64,000 bases of DNA from Geminicoccaceae bacterium (GTDB lineage: Bacteria; Pseudomonadota; Alphaproteobacteria; Geminicoccales; Geminicoccaceae): contig JANQPX010000035.1 of NCBI GenBank assembly GCA_028285265.1, positions 124,001 through 188,000 on the forward strand. The letters run 5' to 3'. Below, piece after piece: positions 9,029 to 18,575 of the stretch. The notes under the pieces are model-generated. The model did not search any database and was not told the DNA's origin. It saw only the letters and a program-made list of their open reading frames with translations. Every line of letters begins with the position of its first letter. Positions within the stretch are counted from its first letter, which is position 1. The translations under genes were made by a program, and so were the position numbers.

Positions 9029-11040
9029 GCTGCCGCTCCGGCTGTCGCACGACCCGTCTTGTCACGCTTCGCCTTCGCCGTCGTCGGGGCACCGACACGA
9101 TGACGGCGGTCAGCCAAAGAAATCGTGCCAGCCAAGCCCATCATGACCACACCACCCCAAATCCACGTCACGAGCGGATTATGATAAATGCGCACGGTGT
9201 AGCCGGCTTCCGCAGCGGTTTGGCCCTCGGGTGGATCAGCGAGAACGCCGTAGAGATCGCGGAACATATTGCTGTGAATGCCGGCTTCAGACGTCGGCTG
9301 TCGCTCCACGGTGTAAAAACGCATTTCCGGCTGGAGAACCGCGACCTGATCGCCCTCATCGGTGACAACAATGCTTGCACGACGCCCGATATAGTTCGGT
9401 CCTTGATACTCGCTGACATCATTAAGCCTGAAGTCATAGCCTGCGAGGTCGATGGTATCACCTGGCTTCATCACCAAAATGCGTTCGGACTGCCAGGCAC
9501 TCGACCCGACGACGCCGACCATCATTACCCCCAGCCCCATATGAGCGATCGCCATGGCATAGGCGGAGAGGGGCAGACCTTTGGCTCGGGCAAGACTGCG
9601 CGCAAAGGGAACCCTAAACAGCTGGACGCGATCAGCCAGTTCAACCAACGAACCGAAAATCACCCACCAGGCGATGCCCAGTGCTATCACCGCAAGGGCT
9701 CCCTTGCCTTGAGTCCAAAGCAAATGGCCGATCACAATCACGAGCGTTATGGCGATCGCCGCTTTGAGCCGACTGAGCACCCCCATGAGATCACCGCGCT
9801 TCCATGCGATCATCGAGCCGATCGGCACGACGATGAGAAGCGGAATCATCAACGGCCCGAATGTCGCGTTGAAGTAGGGCGGGCCGACAGAAATCTTTTG
9901 GCCGTTGATCGTTTCGAGAATTAGAGGATAGAGCGTACCGAGAAGCACGGTAGCGCACGACGTCGCGAGGAGGAGATTGTTCAGCAGCAAAGCACCCTCG
10001 CGCGAAATCGGTGCAAACATCCCACCGCTCTTGAGTTCAGGCGCCCGCCAGGCATAGAGAACAAGCGAACCACCGATGGCAACGATGAGAAGCCCGAGGA
10101 TGTAGACGCCGCGTGCTGGGTCAACGGCAAAGGCATGAACCGAGGTCAGGACACCGGAACGCACCAGGAAGGTGCCAAGAAGGGACAAGGAGAACGCCAG
10201 GATCGCAAGGAGGATCGTCCAGCTTTTGAGCGAACCCCGCTTTTCAACGACAATCGCGGAATGGAGAAGAGCGGTCGCTGCGAGCCAAGGCATGAAGGAC
10301 GCATTCTCGACGGGATCCCAGAACCACCAGCCGCCCCAGCCCAGCTCATAGTATGCCCAATAGCTGCCAAGAGCGATACCGAAGGTCAGGCAAACCCAAG
10401 CGAGCAACGTCCAAGGACGGACCCATCGGGCCCAGCTCGCATCGACACGCCCTTCGATCAAAGCAGCGATGGCAAAGGCATAGGCCATCGAAAGACCGAC
10501 ATAGCCCGCATAAAGCATAGGCGGATGCGCGGCGAGCGCCACATCCTGCAACAGCGGGTTAAACCCATTGCCGTCGATCGGTGCCGGGATAAGGCGCTCA
10601 AATGGGTTGGAGGTGAACAGCGTGAACGTTAAAAACCCGACACTGATCAGTCCCTGCACGCCAAGGACTCGAGCCTTGAAGGCGGGCGGTAAGTTCCGTC
10701 CGAAGATCGCGACCAGAGCACCGTAGAAAGCGAGGATCAGGATCCAAAAGACCATCGATCCTTCGTGATTCCCCCAACTCGCAGCAATTTTAAAAATCAT
10801 CGGCTTTGATGAATGCGAGTTGGTCGCAACATTGATGACCGAAAAGTCAGAGACTGCGAACGCATAAACAAGCGCTGCGAAGGCCAGAACCATAAAGATG
10901 AACTGACCAATGGCCGCGCTTGGCGCGAGGGCCATCAGCTGGGGGTCATTTCGTGAAGCGCCCCAGAAGGGAAGCGTACTTTGAACAATGGAAAGCCCGA
11001 GAGCTAACACCAGAGCATAATGGCCGAGTTCGGTGATCAC
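9025..11040 (-). CDS. ccmF: Heme lyase CcmF
   Basis: This 671-residue polytopic membrane protein catalyses heme transfer from holo-CcmE to apocytochrome c. It shows the conserved periplasmic WWD-type tryptophan-rich loop 'WGGWWFWDPVENASFMPWL' and multiple transmembrane segments with the family histidines ('MLYAGYVGLSMAYAFAIAAL', 'HMGLGVMMVG'). A large periplasmic domain precedes the last membrane helix. It overlaps the ccmE stop by 4 bp and the ccmG start by 4 bp, matching the usual operon order. Confidence 0.95.
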   Translation of the reverse strand: MITELGHYALVLALGLSIVQSTLPFWGASRNDPQLMALAPSAAIGQFIFMVLAFAALVYAFAVSDFSVINVATNSHSSKPMIFKIAASWGNHEGSMVFWILILAFYGALVAIFGRNLPPAFKARVLGVQGLISVGFLTFTLFTSNPFERLIPAPIDGNGFNPLLQDVALAAHPPMLYAGYVGLSMAYAFAIAALIEGRVDASWARWVRPWTLLAWVCLTFGIALGSYWAYYELGWGGWWFWDPVENASFMPWLAATALLHSAIVVEKRGSLKSWTILLAILAFSLSLLGTFLVRSGVLTSVHAFAVDPARGVYILGLLIVAIGGSLVLYAWRAPELKSGGMFAPISREGALLLNNLLLATSCATVLLGTLYPLILETINGQKISVGPPYFNATFGPLMIPLLIVVPIGSMIAWKRGDLMGVLSRLKAAIAITLVIVIGHLLWTQGKGALAVIALGIAWWVIFGSLVELADRVQLFRVPFARSLARAKGLPLSAYAMAIAHMGLGVMMVGVVGSSAWQSERILVMKPGDTIDLAGYDFRLNDVSEYQGPNYIGRRASIVVTDEGDQVAVLQPEMRFYTVERQPTSEAGIHSNMFRDLYGVLADPPEGQTAAEAGYTVRIYHNPLVTWIWGGVVMMGLAGTISLADRRHRVGAPTTAKAKRDKTGRATAGAAA

Positions 11041-11522
11041 TTCGCCATCTCCGACGCCTCAGCTCCAGGCACAACGCCATGGCCATCGCCGTCATTCCAC
11101 ATGCCGGCTTGCTTCAAGCTTTCGGCGACCTCAGCGGGCATATAGTTCTCATCGTGTTTGGCCAGGACTTCACTTGCCACAAAGGTGCCATCGTCACCAA
11201 TTCGGCCTTGCGCGACGATCCCTTGCCCTTCGCGGAAAAGATCGGGGAGGATGCCTCGATAACTCACCTCGACGTTGTTCGCCTGGTCAGTCAGTGCGAA
11301 GGTTACGACACCGTCGTCACGACGCCCGACGCTACCATCGACTACCAGCCCGCCAATCCTGAAGTTCTTGCCCGGGTCAACCTTACCCTCAGCGATATCG
11401 CTGGGAGTGGCAAAAAAGGCGACGCTGTCTGACAGGGCGGTCATCATCAAGATCGTGGCGCCGCCCAGCAAAAGCACAGCGACAACGGTCAAAACCAATC
11501 TTTGTTGTTTTCGAAGACGCAT
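11037..11522 (-). CDS. ccmE: Heme chaperone CcmE
   Basis: The protein has 161 residues. A single N-terminal membrane anchor ('LVLTVVAVLLLGGATILMM') is followed by an OB-fold beta barrel. The conserved 'VLAKHDENYMP' carries the His that forms the covalent bond to heme and the downstream Tyr. It delivers heme from the CcmABCD complex to CcmF. The C-terminal tail is flexible and acidic. It is separated from ccmD by 3 bp. Confidence 0.94.
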   Translation of the reverse strand: MRLRKQQRLVLTVVAVLLLGGATILMMTALSDSVAFFATPSDIAEGKVDPGKNFRIGGLVVDGSVGRRDDGVVTFALTDQANNVEVSYRGILPDLFREGQGIVAQGRIGDDGTFVASEVLAKHDENYMPAEVAESLKQAGMWNDGDGHGVVPGAEASEMAK

Positions 11523-11525
11523 CTC

Positions 11526-11816
11526 TCAGCTTGCTCCGCTGCTGGCATCGTTCACAGTCGTCTTGGGCGCGCTGCGCGCAAGTTCGGGCTCACGCAGCGT
11601 TGCCGAGGAGGGAACACGGCGTTCACTCCGAGATAGCTTTCGCACTTGCTCCAGCTCGGCCTCCCGCGCTCGCGCGCCATGCCAACTCCAAGCGAAGAGC
11701 AGCAGCAATGAGAGCAGGGTTATGCCATAGGCTGACCAAACATAGGCGCCATAGCCACCCATCGCCAAAAATTCATCCACGACTTGCTCCTGAAGGTCGG
11801 GCGAAAACGTCGACAT
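11526..11816 (-). CDS. ccmD: Heme exporter protein CcmD
   Basis: This small (96 aa) single-pass membrane protein has the family hallmark 'FLAMGGYGAYVWSAYGITLLSLLLLFAWSW'. The cytoplasmic side is basic and helical ('RAREAELEQVRKLSRSERR'). The C-terminal extension is longer than in most CcmD proteins. CcmD promotes release of holo-CcmE from CcmABC. It is the first gene of the ccmDEFGHI operon; ccmA, ccmB and ccmC are not in this window. Confidence 0.87.
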   Translation of the reverse strand: MSTFSPDLQEQVVDEFLAMGGYGAYVWSAYGITLLSLLLLFAWSWHGARAREAELEQVRKLSRSERRVPSSATLREPELARSAPKTTVNDASSGAS

Positions 11817-12046
11817 TGCCCTCGAGCCCCAACATTGGAGTCCGGAGGGTTTTGCATGCTATTTACGTCGTCTTTCGGATGGGTCAACCACTTATGCCGG
11901 TAGTGTATAGCACTACTCGACTGGGCAAATTTTATCCAAAATGCCGAAGACGTCGTTGATCATCCGTGGAATGAACGATATCCGCTAGTGCTTTCTTCCT
12001 TCATTTTGGATGAATTCTTCTCCATGTCCTTCAAGAGGGCACGCTG

Positions 12047-13414
12047 TTATTTGCCAATGCAGAAAGATGAAAAAATCTGATCAAGAACGCTTTCGACATT
12101 CACCTTGCCAGTGATCCGTCCCATCGACTGCATGGCCATGCGGACATCTTCAGCGATCAGCGCCAACTCTGGCAGTGCCTCAGCGTCCTGGACCCGCTTA
12201 AGCGCGCCGACGACATCGGCCAAGGCCTGCCGATGGCGTAGTCGGGTGAGCACGGGCAGGTCGCCAGGTGCCATCGCTCGAGCGGCACGCTCACCCAAGG
12301 TCGTCACCAGGTTCTCGATGCCGTCGCCGGTGTGACAAGAGATGAGATGCGTTTCACGGCCCTCAATCCGATGATCATCGTTTCGTAGCAGCAGATCGGA
12401 CTTATTCAGGGCGACGATGCTTTCATCATTCATGAAGGCCGCGGTCGTCGGATCGACCTCAGGCCAGTGAGCCCCATCAAACAGCAGGAGCCTAAGATCG
12501 GCGTCCGCAGCTTCCGAATGCGCGCGCTCTATACCTAAGCGCTCCACCGGGTCTTCACTCGTGCGAAGCCCGGCCATGTCGACAAGGACAACGGGATACC
12601 CCGCGAGGTCGAGGGGCGTCTCGAGCACATCACGCGTGGTTCCGGGGATATCGGTGACGATCGCGATATCACGCGCTGCTAGGTGGTTGAGAAGGCTCGA
12701 TTTGCCAGCATTTGGCGGGCCGATCAACGCCACCCTCAGACCGTTCCTTAGGCGTTCACCGCGGCGATTGTCAGCGAGATGTCTCTCGATCTCAGCGAGC
12801 AGCAGGTCCAGTTTTGGTAGCACTGTCGCCAACAGGTCGTCGGGGACCTCCTCCTCTGGCGCAAAATCGATCTCAGCTTCGAGCAACGCGAGCGCCTCAA
12901 GCAAGCGGGCATGCCAATCGCCATAATGCCGTCCGAGCGCACCATCCAGTTGTCGCCTGGCCTGTCTTGCTTGCTGACGCGTTTCCGCGGCGACCAGGTC
13001 TGCCAAACCTTCGGCGGCCGTGAGATCCATTTTGCCGTTCATGAAGGACCGCCGGCTGAACTCACCGGGATCGGCTGGGCGGACATCGCATCGTCGCTGC
13101 ATGGCCTCGAACATCATCGCCAGAACCGCAGGCCCGCCATGGAGATGGAATTCAAGAACATCTTCGCCGGTGAAGCTCGCAGGTGCCGGAAACCAAAGAA
13201 CGAGGCCCCGGTCGATAATCTCGCCATCCAACGGGCTGCTGATGGTGACGAGTTGCGCCTTTCGCGCGGGCGGCGGTGGAGCGCCCGTCAGCTCTTGGCA
13301 AACGTTCGATGACGCTTGGCCAGACAGTCGGATGACAGCGACACCGGCTCGTCCGACCCCGCTCGCAAGAGCGAAGATCGTCTCTTCGCTGCGGTGAAGC
13401 GACTCAGAGGCCAT
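12047..13414 (-). CDS. mnmE: tRNA modification GTPase MnmE (TrmE)
   Basis: The protein has 455 residues and works with MnmG to install (c)mnm5 at U34 of tRNAs. The N-terminal folate-binding domain starts 'TIFALASGVGRAGVAVIRLSG'. An inserted Ras-like G domain (~220-375) shows the P-loop 'GPPNAGKSSLL', 'DIPGTTRD', 'DMAGLR' and 'NKSD'. The helical domain ends in the diagnostic C-terminal 'FCIGK', whose Cys is required for activity. The 230 bp on the 5' side of ccmD and 3' of this gene hold no gene. Confidence 0.95.
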   Translation of the reverse strand: MASESLHRSEETIFALASGVGRAGVAVIRLSGQASSNVCQELTGAPPPPARKAQLVTISSPLDGEIIDRGLVLWFPAPASFTGEDVLEFHLHGGPAVLAMMFEAMQRRCDVRPADPGEFSRRSFMNGKMDLTAAEGLADLVAAETRQQARQARRQLDGALGRHYGDWHARLLEALALLEAEIDFAPEEEVPDDLLATVLPKLDLLLAEIERHLADNRRGERLRNGLRVALIGPPNAGKSSLLNHLAARDIAIVTDIPGTTRDVLETPLDLAGYPVVLVDMAGLRTSEDPVERLGIERAHSEAADADLRLLLFDGAHWPEVDPTTAAFMNDESIVALNKSDLLLRNDDHRIEGRETHLISCHTGDGIENLVTTLGERAARAMAPGDLPVLTRLRHRQALADVVGALKRVQDAEALPELALIAEDVRMAMQSMGRITGKVNVESVLDQIFSSFCIGK

Positions 13415-13622
13415 CCTGGCACCCAGCGAGGAAGCGTATCAACTCCGGAGGAACGATGATCGCTGCACCGAAAAAACGGCGCCAATCGTTCGGTGAGGCG
13501 TCGATCCTAACGTCGATGTTCATGACAGGTATATCCAGTTGCCCAATGACGATGGACGGGCTCGACCCTGGTCTTTTGATCAAAGACGCCATCTTATAGT
13601 GCGTTGCGTCCCCGTCCGCCAT
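13404..13622 (-). CDS. Small hypothetical protein overlapping mnmE
   Basis: This ORF encodes up to 72 residues, with possible internal starts at 'MASLIK' or 'MNIDVRIDASPNDWRRFFG'; no ribosome site clearly decides. Its 3' end overlaps the mnmE start by 11 bp on the same strand, which favours a real, cotranscribed gene. The 'IDVRIDASPNDWRRFFG' stretch is loosely like small alphaproteobacterial proteins encoded next to mnmE, but I cannot confirm a family. It could be a chance ORF. Confidence 0.42.
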   Translation of the reverse strand: MADGDATHYKMASLIKRPGSSPSIVIGQLDIPVMNIDVRIDASPNDWRRFFGAAIIVPPELIRFLAGCQDGL

Positions 13623-13656
13623 ATCGCTTGCTCTGACGATCAGATCGGATAATGCC

Positions 13657-15696
13657 TTGAAAAATCGCCTCAGTGATACGACCAGCCCCTATCTGATCCA
13701 GCATCAGAGCAATCCGGTTCACTGGCAGCCTTGGGATGAAGAGGCCCTGATCGCAGCTAAAAGAGCGGACAAACCCATTCTTCTTTCCATCGGGTATTCC
13801 GCCTGCCATTGGTGCCATGTGATGGCTCATGAAAGCTTCGAGAATGAAGCGATCGCCGCCCTCATGAATGAGCACTTCGTGAACATCAAAATCGACCGTG
13901 AGGAACGACCTGACCTCGATCAAATCTACATGCGCGCCCTCCATCTATTGGGTGAGCAGGGCGGTTGGCCCCTGACCATGTTCTTAACCCCAGAAGGTGA
14001 GCCGTTCTGGGGCGGCACCTATTTCCCCCCTGAGAGTCGCTACGGACGGCCTGGATTTCCTGATGTCCTTACGACGATCGCCAGGATCTGGAACCAGGAG
14101 CGGCACAAAGTCGACAGCAACAAAGCGGCGCTGGTCCAAGCACTCGCCGGACTAGCGGAACCAACACCAGGCGACGTGCTGGCGATCGATGAGGTTGACC
14201 AAGCTGCCCGTCAGGTCGTCGGCGTCTTTGATCCTCTTCATGGCGGGCTGCAAGGCGCTCCTAAATTTCCGCAATCACCAATCCTCGACTTTATGTGGCG
14301 TCGGGCATTGGCCACAAACGACAGCGACATCAAAAAGGCAGTGATCTTCACCCTGAATCGCATCTGCCAGGGCGGGATCTATGATCATCTCGGCGGTGGG
14401 TTTGCTCGATACAGCGTCGATGATCGCTGGCTCGTGCCGCATTTTGAGAAGATGCTCTATGACAACGCACAACTTCTCGCGCTGCTGGCTGATTTCTACC
14501 AAGTGACCGGCGAGCGGCTGTTTGCTGCACGTGCCCAGGAGACCGTCGGTTGGCTCAAGCGGGATATGATGGTGAACGGCGCCTTTGCAGCGGCCCTCGA
14601 TGCCGACAGCGAGGGCGAAGAGGGTAAATACTATGTCTGGCAGCAAACAGAGATCCACGACGTTCTAGGGCCGGACGACGCCTTGAGGTTCTGCGAAATC
14701 TTTGACGTCACACCGCCGGGAAATTGGGAAGGAAAGGTTATTTTAAACCGATCAGCGCAAGACGGTCTCTTGCCTGAAAAGGACGAGGACGCCCTTCGGG
14801 CGATGGCGGGCAAGCTCCTGGCCATTCGGGAACAACGGGTTCCTCCCGGACGGGACGATAAGGTCTTGGCCGACTGGAATGGGCTGATGATCGCGGCACT
14901 CGCAAGGGCAAGTGCGGTTTTTGACCGACCAGATTGGCTACACCTTGCAGAGAACGCCTACCAGTTCGTGATCGATCAAATGCAAACAGGCGACCGTCTA
15001 GCCCACAGTTATCGGGACGGACGCACACTCGATCTAGGCTTCGTCGAAGACTATGCAGCGATGGCCGACGCGGCGCTCAGTCTTTATCAGCAAACACAAC
15101 GTGAGGATTATCTAGAACGCGCTGAAGCTTGGGTCGGCATTTTAAATGAAGATCATTGGGATGCGCAGGCCGGCGGGTACTTCCAGCCTCCTTCGTCGGC
15201 AACCGACCTGTTAGTGCGTCCCAAAACGGCCCAAGATGGACCTGCCCCCTCAGGCAACGGACAGCTGGCTTCTGTGCTCTCACGGCTCGCCGATCTCACC
15301 GGCGACCACGCCTATCGAACCCGGGCCGAGGCCCTGCTCGCCGCCTTTGCCGGCGACGTCAAAAAGAATCCGCTTGGTCACACGGCGCTTCTGTCGGGTT
15401 TAACAATGCTCGCTAGCCCACAACAGATTGTCATCGTCACTCAAGCAACACCGCCGGCGAGCGACGATCTCTTTCGAGCCGCCGTTGCAAAGGTGCCGCC
15501 GGGGGCGACCGTCATCGCCATCGGCCCGAACACGCAACTCCCCGCTGACCATCCCGCCCACGGCAAAGGTCAGATTGATGGCCAATCCACCGCTTATATC
15601 TGCGAAGGCATGATCTGCCAGCTACCGGTGACGGATGTCGAAGGCCTGATGAAACACATCCCCACGCCGCCCAATTCGCTCCCGACCCAGCATTGA
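13657..15696 (+). CDS. YyaL/DUF255 thioredoxin-domain protein (SSP411/spermatogenesis-associated 20 family)
   Basis: The protein has 679 residues. The start is a TTG at 13657; the nearby ATG at 13652 runs into a stop. The N-terminus 'SPYLIQHQSNPVHWQPW' and 'GYSACHWCHVMAHESFE' with a CxxC motif define the DUF255 thioredoxin-like domain (residues ~1-160). The remainder is an (alpha/alpha)6-barrel related to N-acylglucosamine 2-epimerases ('GGIYDHLGGGFARYSVDDRWLVPHFEKMLYDNA'). The family is widespread and cytosolic; no enzymatic reaction is firmly established to my knowledge. It is divergent from mnmE and its small neighbour. Confidence 0.9.
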   Translation: MKNRLSDTTSPYLIQHQSNPVHWQPWDEEALIAAKRADKPILLSIGYSACHWCHVMAHESFENEAIAALMNEHFVNIKIDREERPDLDQIYMRALHLLGEQGGWPLTMFLTPEGEPFWGGTYFPPESRYGRPGFPDVLTTIARIWNQERHKVDSNKAALVQALAGLAEPTPGDVLAIDEVDQAARQVVGVFDPLHGGLQGAPKFPQSPILDFMWRRALATNDSDIKKAVIFTLNRICQGGIYDHLGGGFARYSVDDRWLVPHFEKMLYDNAQLLALLADFYQVTGERLFAARAQETVGWLKRDMMVNGAFAAALDADSEGEEGKYYVWQQTEIHDVLGPDDALRFCEIFDVTPPGNWEGKVILNRSAQDGLLPEKDEDALRAMAGKLLAIREQRVPPGRDDKVLADWNGLMIAALARASAVFDRPDWLHLAENAYQFVIDQMQTGDRLAHSYRDGRTLDLGFVEDYAAMADAALSLYQQTQREDYLERAEAWVGILNEDHWDAQAGGYFQPPSSATDLLVRPKTAQDGPAPSGNGQLASVLSRLADLTGDHAYRTRAEALLAAFAGDVKKNPLGHTALLSGLTMLASPQQIVIVTQATPPASDDLFRAAVAKVPPGATVIAIGPNTQLPADHPAHGKGQIDGQSTAYICEGMICQLPVTDVEGLMKHIPTPPNSLPTQH

Positions 15697-15903
15697 GACA
15701 CCATCCCTGCGAGAGACGGCAACGGCAAGACGCCTCGATCGATCCTAAAAAGAACCCGGGAAAGACGTTAAGAGCTCTTCGATCTTAGAGTAGGCCAAGC
15801 GATCGAAAACGCCGCCGCCGCCTCAAGATCAATCTGATCGGAAGCCGACCAATGTTGAGGTCGTGGCCGCAACGCCTATCGCCTTGGTCATCTGCTGATC
15901 CTC

Positions 15904-17166
15904 TCACGTCCTCACCATCATGCCATCCGCCAACGACAGGCGATAGGCGCGGAGTGCCGGCAACAAGCCGGCAAGCAGGCCAGCAATGACGATCGCAAGC
16001 AGTGAGAGGAGTTCGCACTGGGACAACCAGCCGATCTCCAAATAGAGCCCGAATTCAGCATCGACCAACGGTCGGATGATCAAGAGGGCGACATAAAGGA
16101 GCACAACGCCGAGAAGGGTGCCCAGAAGACCGAGCAAACCTGCTTCCGCAACCAGCAAGGTGAGGACGGTCCTGGGCCGCGCACCGACGGAACGGAGAAT
16201 GGCCATCTCCCGTCGTCGTTCGTTGAGCGTGGCGAGTACCATGGTAACCATCCCGAGAAGAGCCGTGACCACGACCATGATCGAGATCGCGCCAAGTGCC
16301 GTTTCCGCCGTGCCGATGAGTCCCCAGAGTTGCTGAAGGGCAGCACCCGGCAGGATTGCGGACAGAGGTTCCTCAGCATACTCGTTGATCGCACGCTGCA
16401 GCTTGAAGGTCGAGAGTTTGGACTTGAGGCCGACAAAGGCCGCTGTGACAGCATTCGGTTTGAGATCCATTGTTCGAACCTCATCCGCCGAGACGGTTTG
16501 CCCGGGAATCTGGGCGCCGCTCTGCCAATCTATGTGGATCGCCTCGATCGCCTCCAGGCTGACATGCACCGTCCGATCCACAGGTGTTCCCGTCTTCTCA
16601 AGGATGCCGGCGACAACGAACGGCTTATCGTCATGTTCGGCGAAGCCAATCTCGCCCAGACCATGCGCGACAATGATCGCATCGCCGAGCTCATAATCCA
16701 GGGCAGCGGCAACGTCCGCGCCCAAAACCGCATCGAACAGATCGTCGAAAGGCGTCCCAGCGGCAAAGGTCAGCTCGCGATCCCGGCGATACCGATAGTG
16801 CTCAAAATAAGCTTGGCTGGTTCCCATGACGCGAAAGCCACGATGGCTGTCGCCGAGGGACACCGGCACAATCCAGTCGACGGCCTCATCTCTGGCAATG
16901 TCCTCATAGCTCTCATAGGTCATGTTGTTGGTGGCATTGCCGATTCGAAAGACCGAATAGAGCAAGAGCTGTAAATCGCCGCTCCGTGCGCCGACGATCA
17001 AATCGGTGCCGGAAATCGTGTTGGCAAAGCTGCTCCGTGCTCCCGTGCGCACCTTCTCGACACCCAGCAACAGCATGACGCTGACGGCAATCGCCACTAT
17101 CGTCAAAACCGCCGTTACCCAACGGTTCAACAAGCTTCGCCACGCCAGCCGCAAAATAATCATCAC
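15904..17166 (-). CDS. ABC transporter permease (FtsX/MacB-like)
   Basis: The protein has 420 residues. Four membrane segments are visible: one N-terminal ('AVLTIVAIAVSVMLLLGVEKV'), a large extracytoplasmic MacB-PCD domain (~45-270), then three C-terminal helices with the FtsX core 'TALLGMVTMVLATLNERRREMAILRSVGARPRTVLTLLVAEAGLLGLLG'. Such permeases work as mechanotransmission exporters or lipoprotein/peptide movers with a LolD/MacB-type ATPase. The ATPase gene is 4 bp upstream on the same strand. No signature tells the substrate. Confidence 0.88.
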   Translation of the reverse strand: MMIILRLAWRSLLNRWVTAVLTIVAIAVSVMLLLGVEKVRTGARSSFANTISGTDLIVGARSGDLQLLLYSVFRIGNATNNMTYESYEDIARDEAVDWIVPVSLGDSHRGFRVMGTSQAYFEHYRYRRDRELTFAAGTPFDDLFDAVLGADVAAALDYELGDAIIVAHGLGEIGFAEHDDKPFVVAGILEKTGTPVDRTVHVSLEAIEAIHIDWQSGAQIPGQTVSADEVRTMDLKPNAVTAAFVGLKSKLSTFKLQRAINEYAEEPLSAILPGAALQQLWGLIGTAETALGAISIMVVVTALLGMVTMVLATLNERRREMAILRSVGARPRTVLTLLVAEAGLLGLLGTLLGVVLLYVALLIIRPLVDAEFGLYLEIGWLSQCELLSLLAIVIAGLLAGLLPALRAYRLSLADGMMVRT

Positions 17167-17170
17167 GCGA

Positions 17171-17953
17171 TCATTGATCCGTTCTTACGAGGATGTCGGT
17201 CAGATCGACGACACGGTCGAATTCTGGGGCGAGGGTTTCGTCGTGGCTCACCATGATGACGGTCGTGCCAGCACTTTCCGCCTCGCTAAACAGCAATTCG
17301 AGGAAATGACGCTGGTGCTTTCGGTCGAGAGCTGATGTCGGCTCATCAGCGATCAAGATCTCTGGACGGCCGATCAAGGCACGCGCTGCAGCGACCCGTT
17401 GTTGCTGCCCGACGCTTAAGCGCGCAGCCGTGCGCAGAACCAGTTCATTGGTTTCCAACCCCAGGCGTTCCAACAAGCGATGGGCCTCAGCGCTGACAGA
17501 GTGCCGTTCGCTCGCCCGTTGGCGCCGTGTCTTGGAGAAGGACAAGGGTAAGAGGACATTGTCGATGACGGAGAGATAAGGCAGGAGATTGAACATCTGA
17601 AAGATGATTCCGAAATGCTCTACGCGGGCGTCGTCCCGTGCTGCGGCATTGATCGTTCCGAGATCGGTATCGAGCACATGAATCGTCCCTTGATCCGGCG
17701 TGAGGATACCGCAGAGCAGACTCAAAAGGGTCGACTTGCCGCTGCCGCTTGGCCCGACCAGCAGTAGTTTTTCCGATCGTGCGACATGAAATGCGTCGAT
17801 TTCGAGCGAGAACCCCTTCGATCCCGGCCATCGAAAACGGACAGCATCGACCTGGATGATAGGGGCAGCTGAGCCCTGCTCAGGCTTGTTGCTGCCCTCT
17901 GACGTGACCGTATCGTTCACTTGCCACCTTGGCGGTTCATGGCCGACAGACAA
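17171..17953 (-). CDS. ABC transporter ATP-binding protein (LolD/MacB type)
   Basis: The protein has 260 residues. Walker A 'VGPSGSGKSTLLSLLCG', Q-loop, signature 'LSVGQQQRVAAARAL', Walker B 'ILIADEPTSALD' and the H-loop 'VSHDETL' are all intact. An approximately 25-residue N-terminal extension precedes the domain. It pairs with the permease immediately downstream (stop and start 4 bp apart). The combination is a type VII ABC system energised from the cytoplasm; cargo unknown. Confidence 0.9.
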   Translation of the reverse strand: MSVGHEPPRWQVNDTVTSEGSNKPEQGSAAPIIQVDAVRFRWPGSKGFSLEIDAFHVARSEKLLLVGPSGSGKSTLLSLLCGILTPDQGTIHVLDTDLGTINAAARDDARVEHFGIIFQMFNLLPYLSVIDNVLLPLSFSKTRRQRASERHSVSAEAHRLLERLGLETNELVLRTAARLSVGQQQRVAAARALIGRPEILIADEPTSALDRKHQRHFLELLFSEAESAGTTVIMVSHDETLAPEFDRVVDLTDILVRTDQ

Positions 17954-18575
17954 CGCTTTGGCAAAGCGCTAGCCTTCCTCGTTGCTATCAAGACCATGCT
18001 ACCGAAACGCCCATATTGCTCACCTGCCATCTGGTCCGCCACCCCACAACGGCGATCGTTGCCGTAGGATCATCGGGGGGCTCAAGGACAACGATGGCGG
18101 CCTTCATCACCGATGCCTTTGGTCTAGCACGGCTACGGATGCGCGTGATGCTGGCAGCAACGGCGAACGCCATGTCGAATGGCGGGCCGACGCACCCAAG
18201 CCAGATACCTTGTCGCGCTTGGTTTATCAGCCATCGAATATCAAAAACGATATAGGATTACGTTACAAACTTTGGCAAGGGTGACCGGTGTTGGCGATGG
18301 TCCTGGCAGAACAGACCTTCGGTTCGACATTGGTTGCAGCGCGGCAAGTGGACTGTCCACTCCCGCGCTTAAAAAGGCCTTGATGGCTCCCGCCGGCATC
18401 GACGAGGAAGCAACCCACGAGCTCGCCAAGCAATGTGAATCGCCCCCCCCTCAATTCAAGCATGCCCTCATGCTTGGGATCACCAAGCGTCGGATGATGC
18501 CGTTGCCCTTGGCGTTCTTTCGGCTTTTCGCTAGCCTCGCGCCAAGTGAGATTGAGGAAACAGCGGAGATCGATA
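17954..18575. other. Intergenic region without recognised gene
   Basis: These 622 bp lie between the divergent ABC ATPase and the quinone oxidoreductase. Short ORFs exist on both strands, but none has a ribosome site, codon bias or family resemblance that supports it. No RNA gene or repeat was recognised. Confidence 0.4.

Noticed and set aside
17988..18173. Minus-strand 61-codon ORF upstream of the ABC ATPase
   Set aside because: No ribosome site and no resemblance to accessory proteins of such ABC systems.
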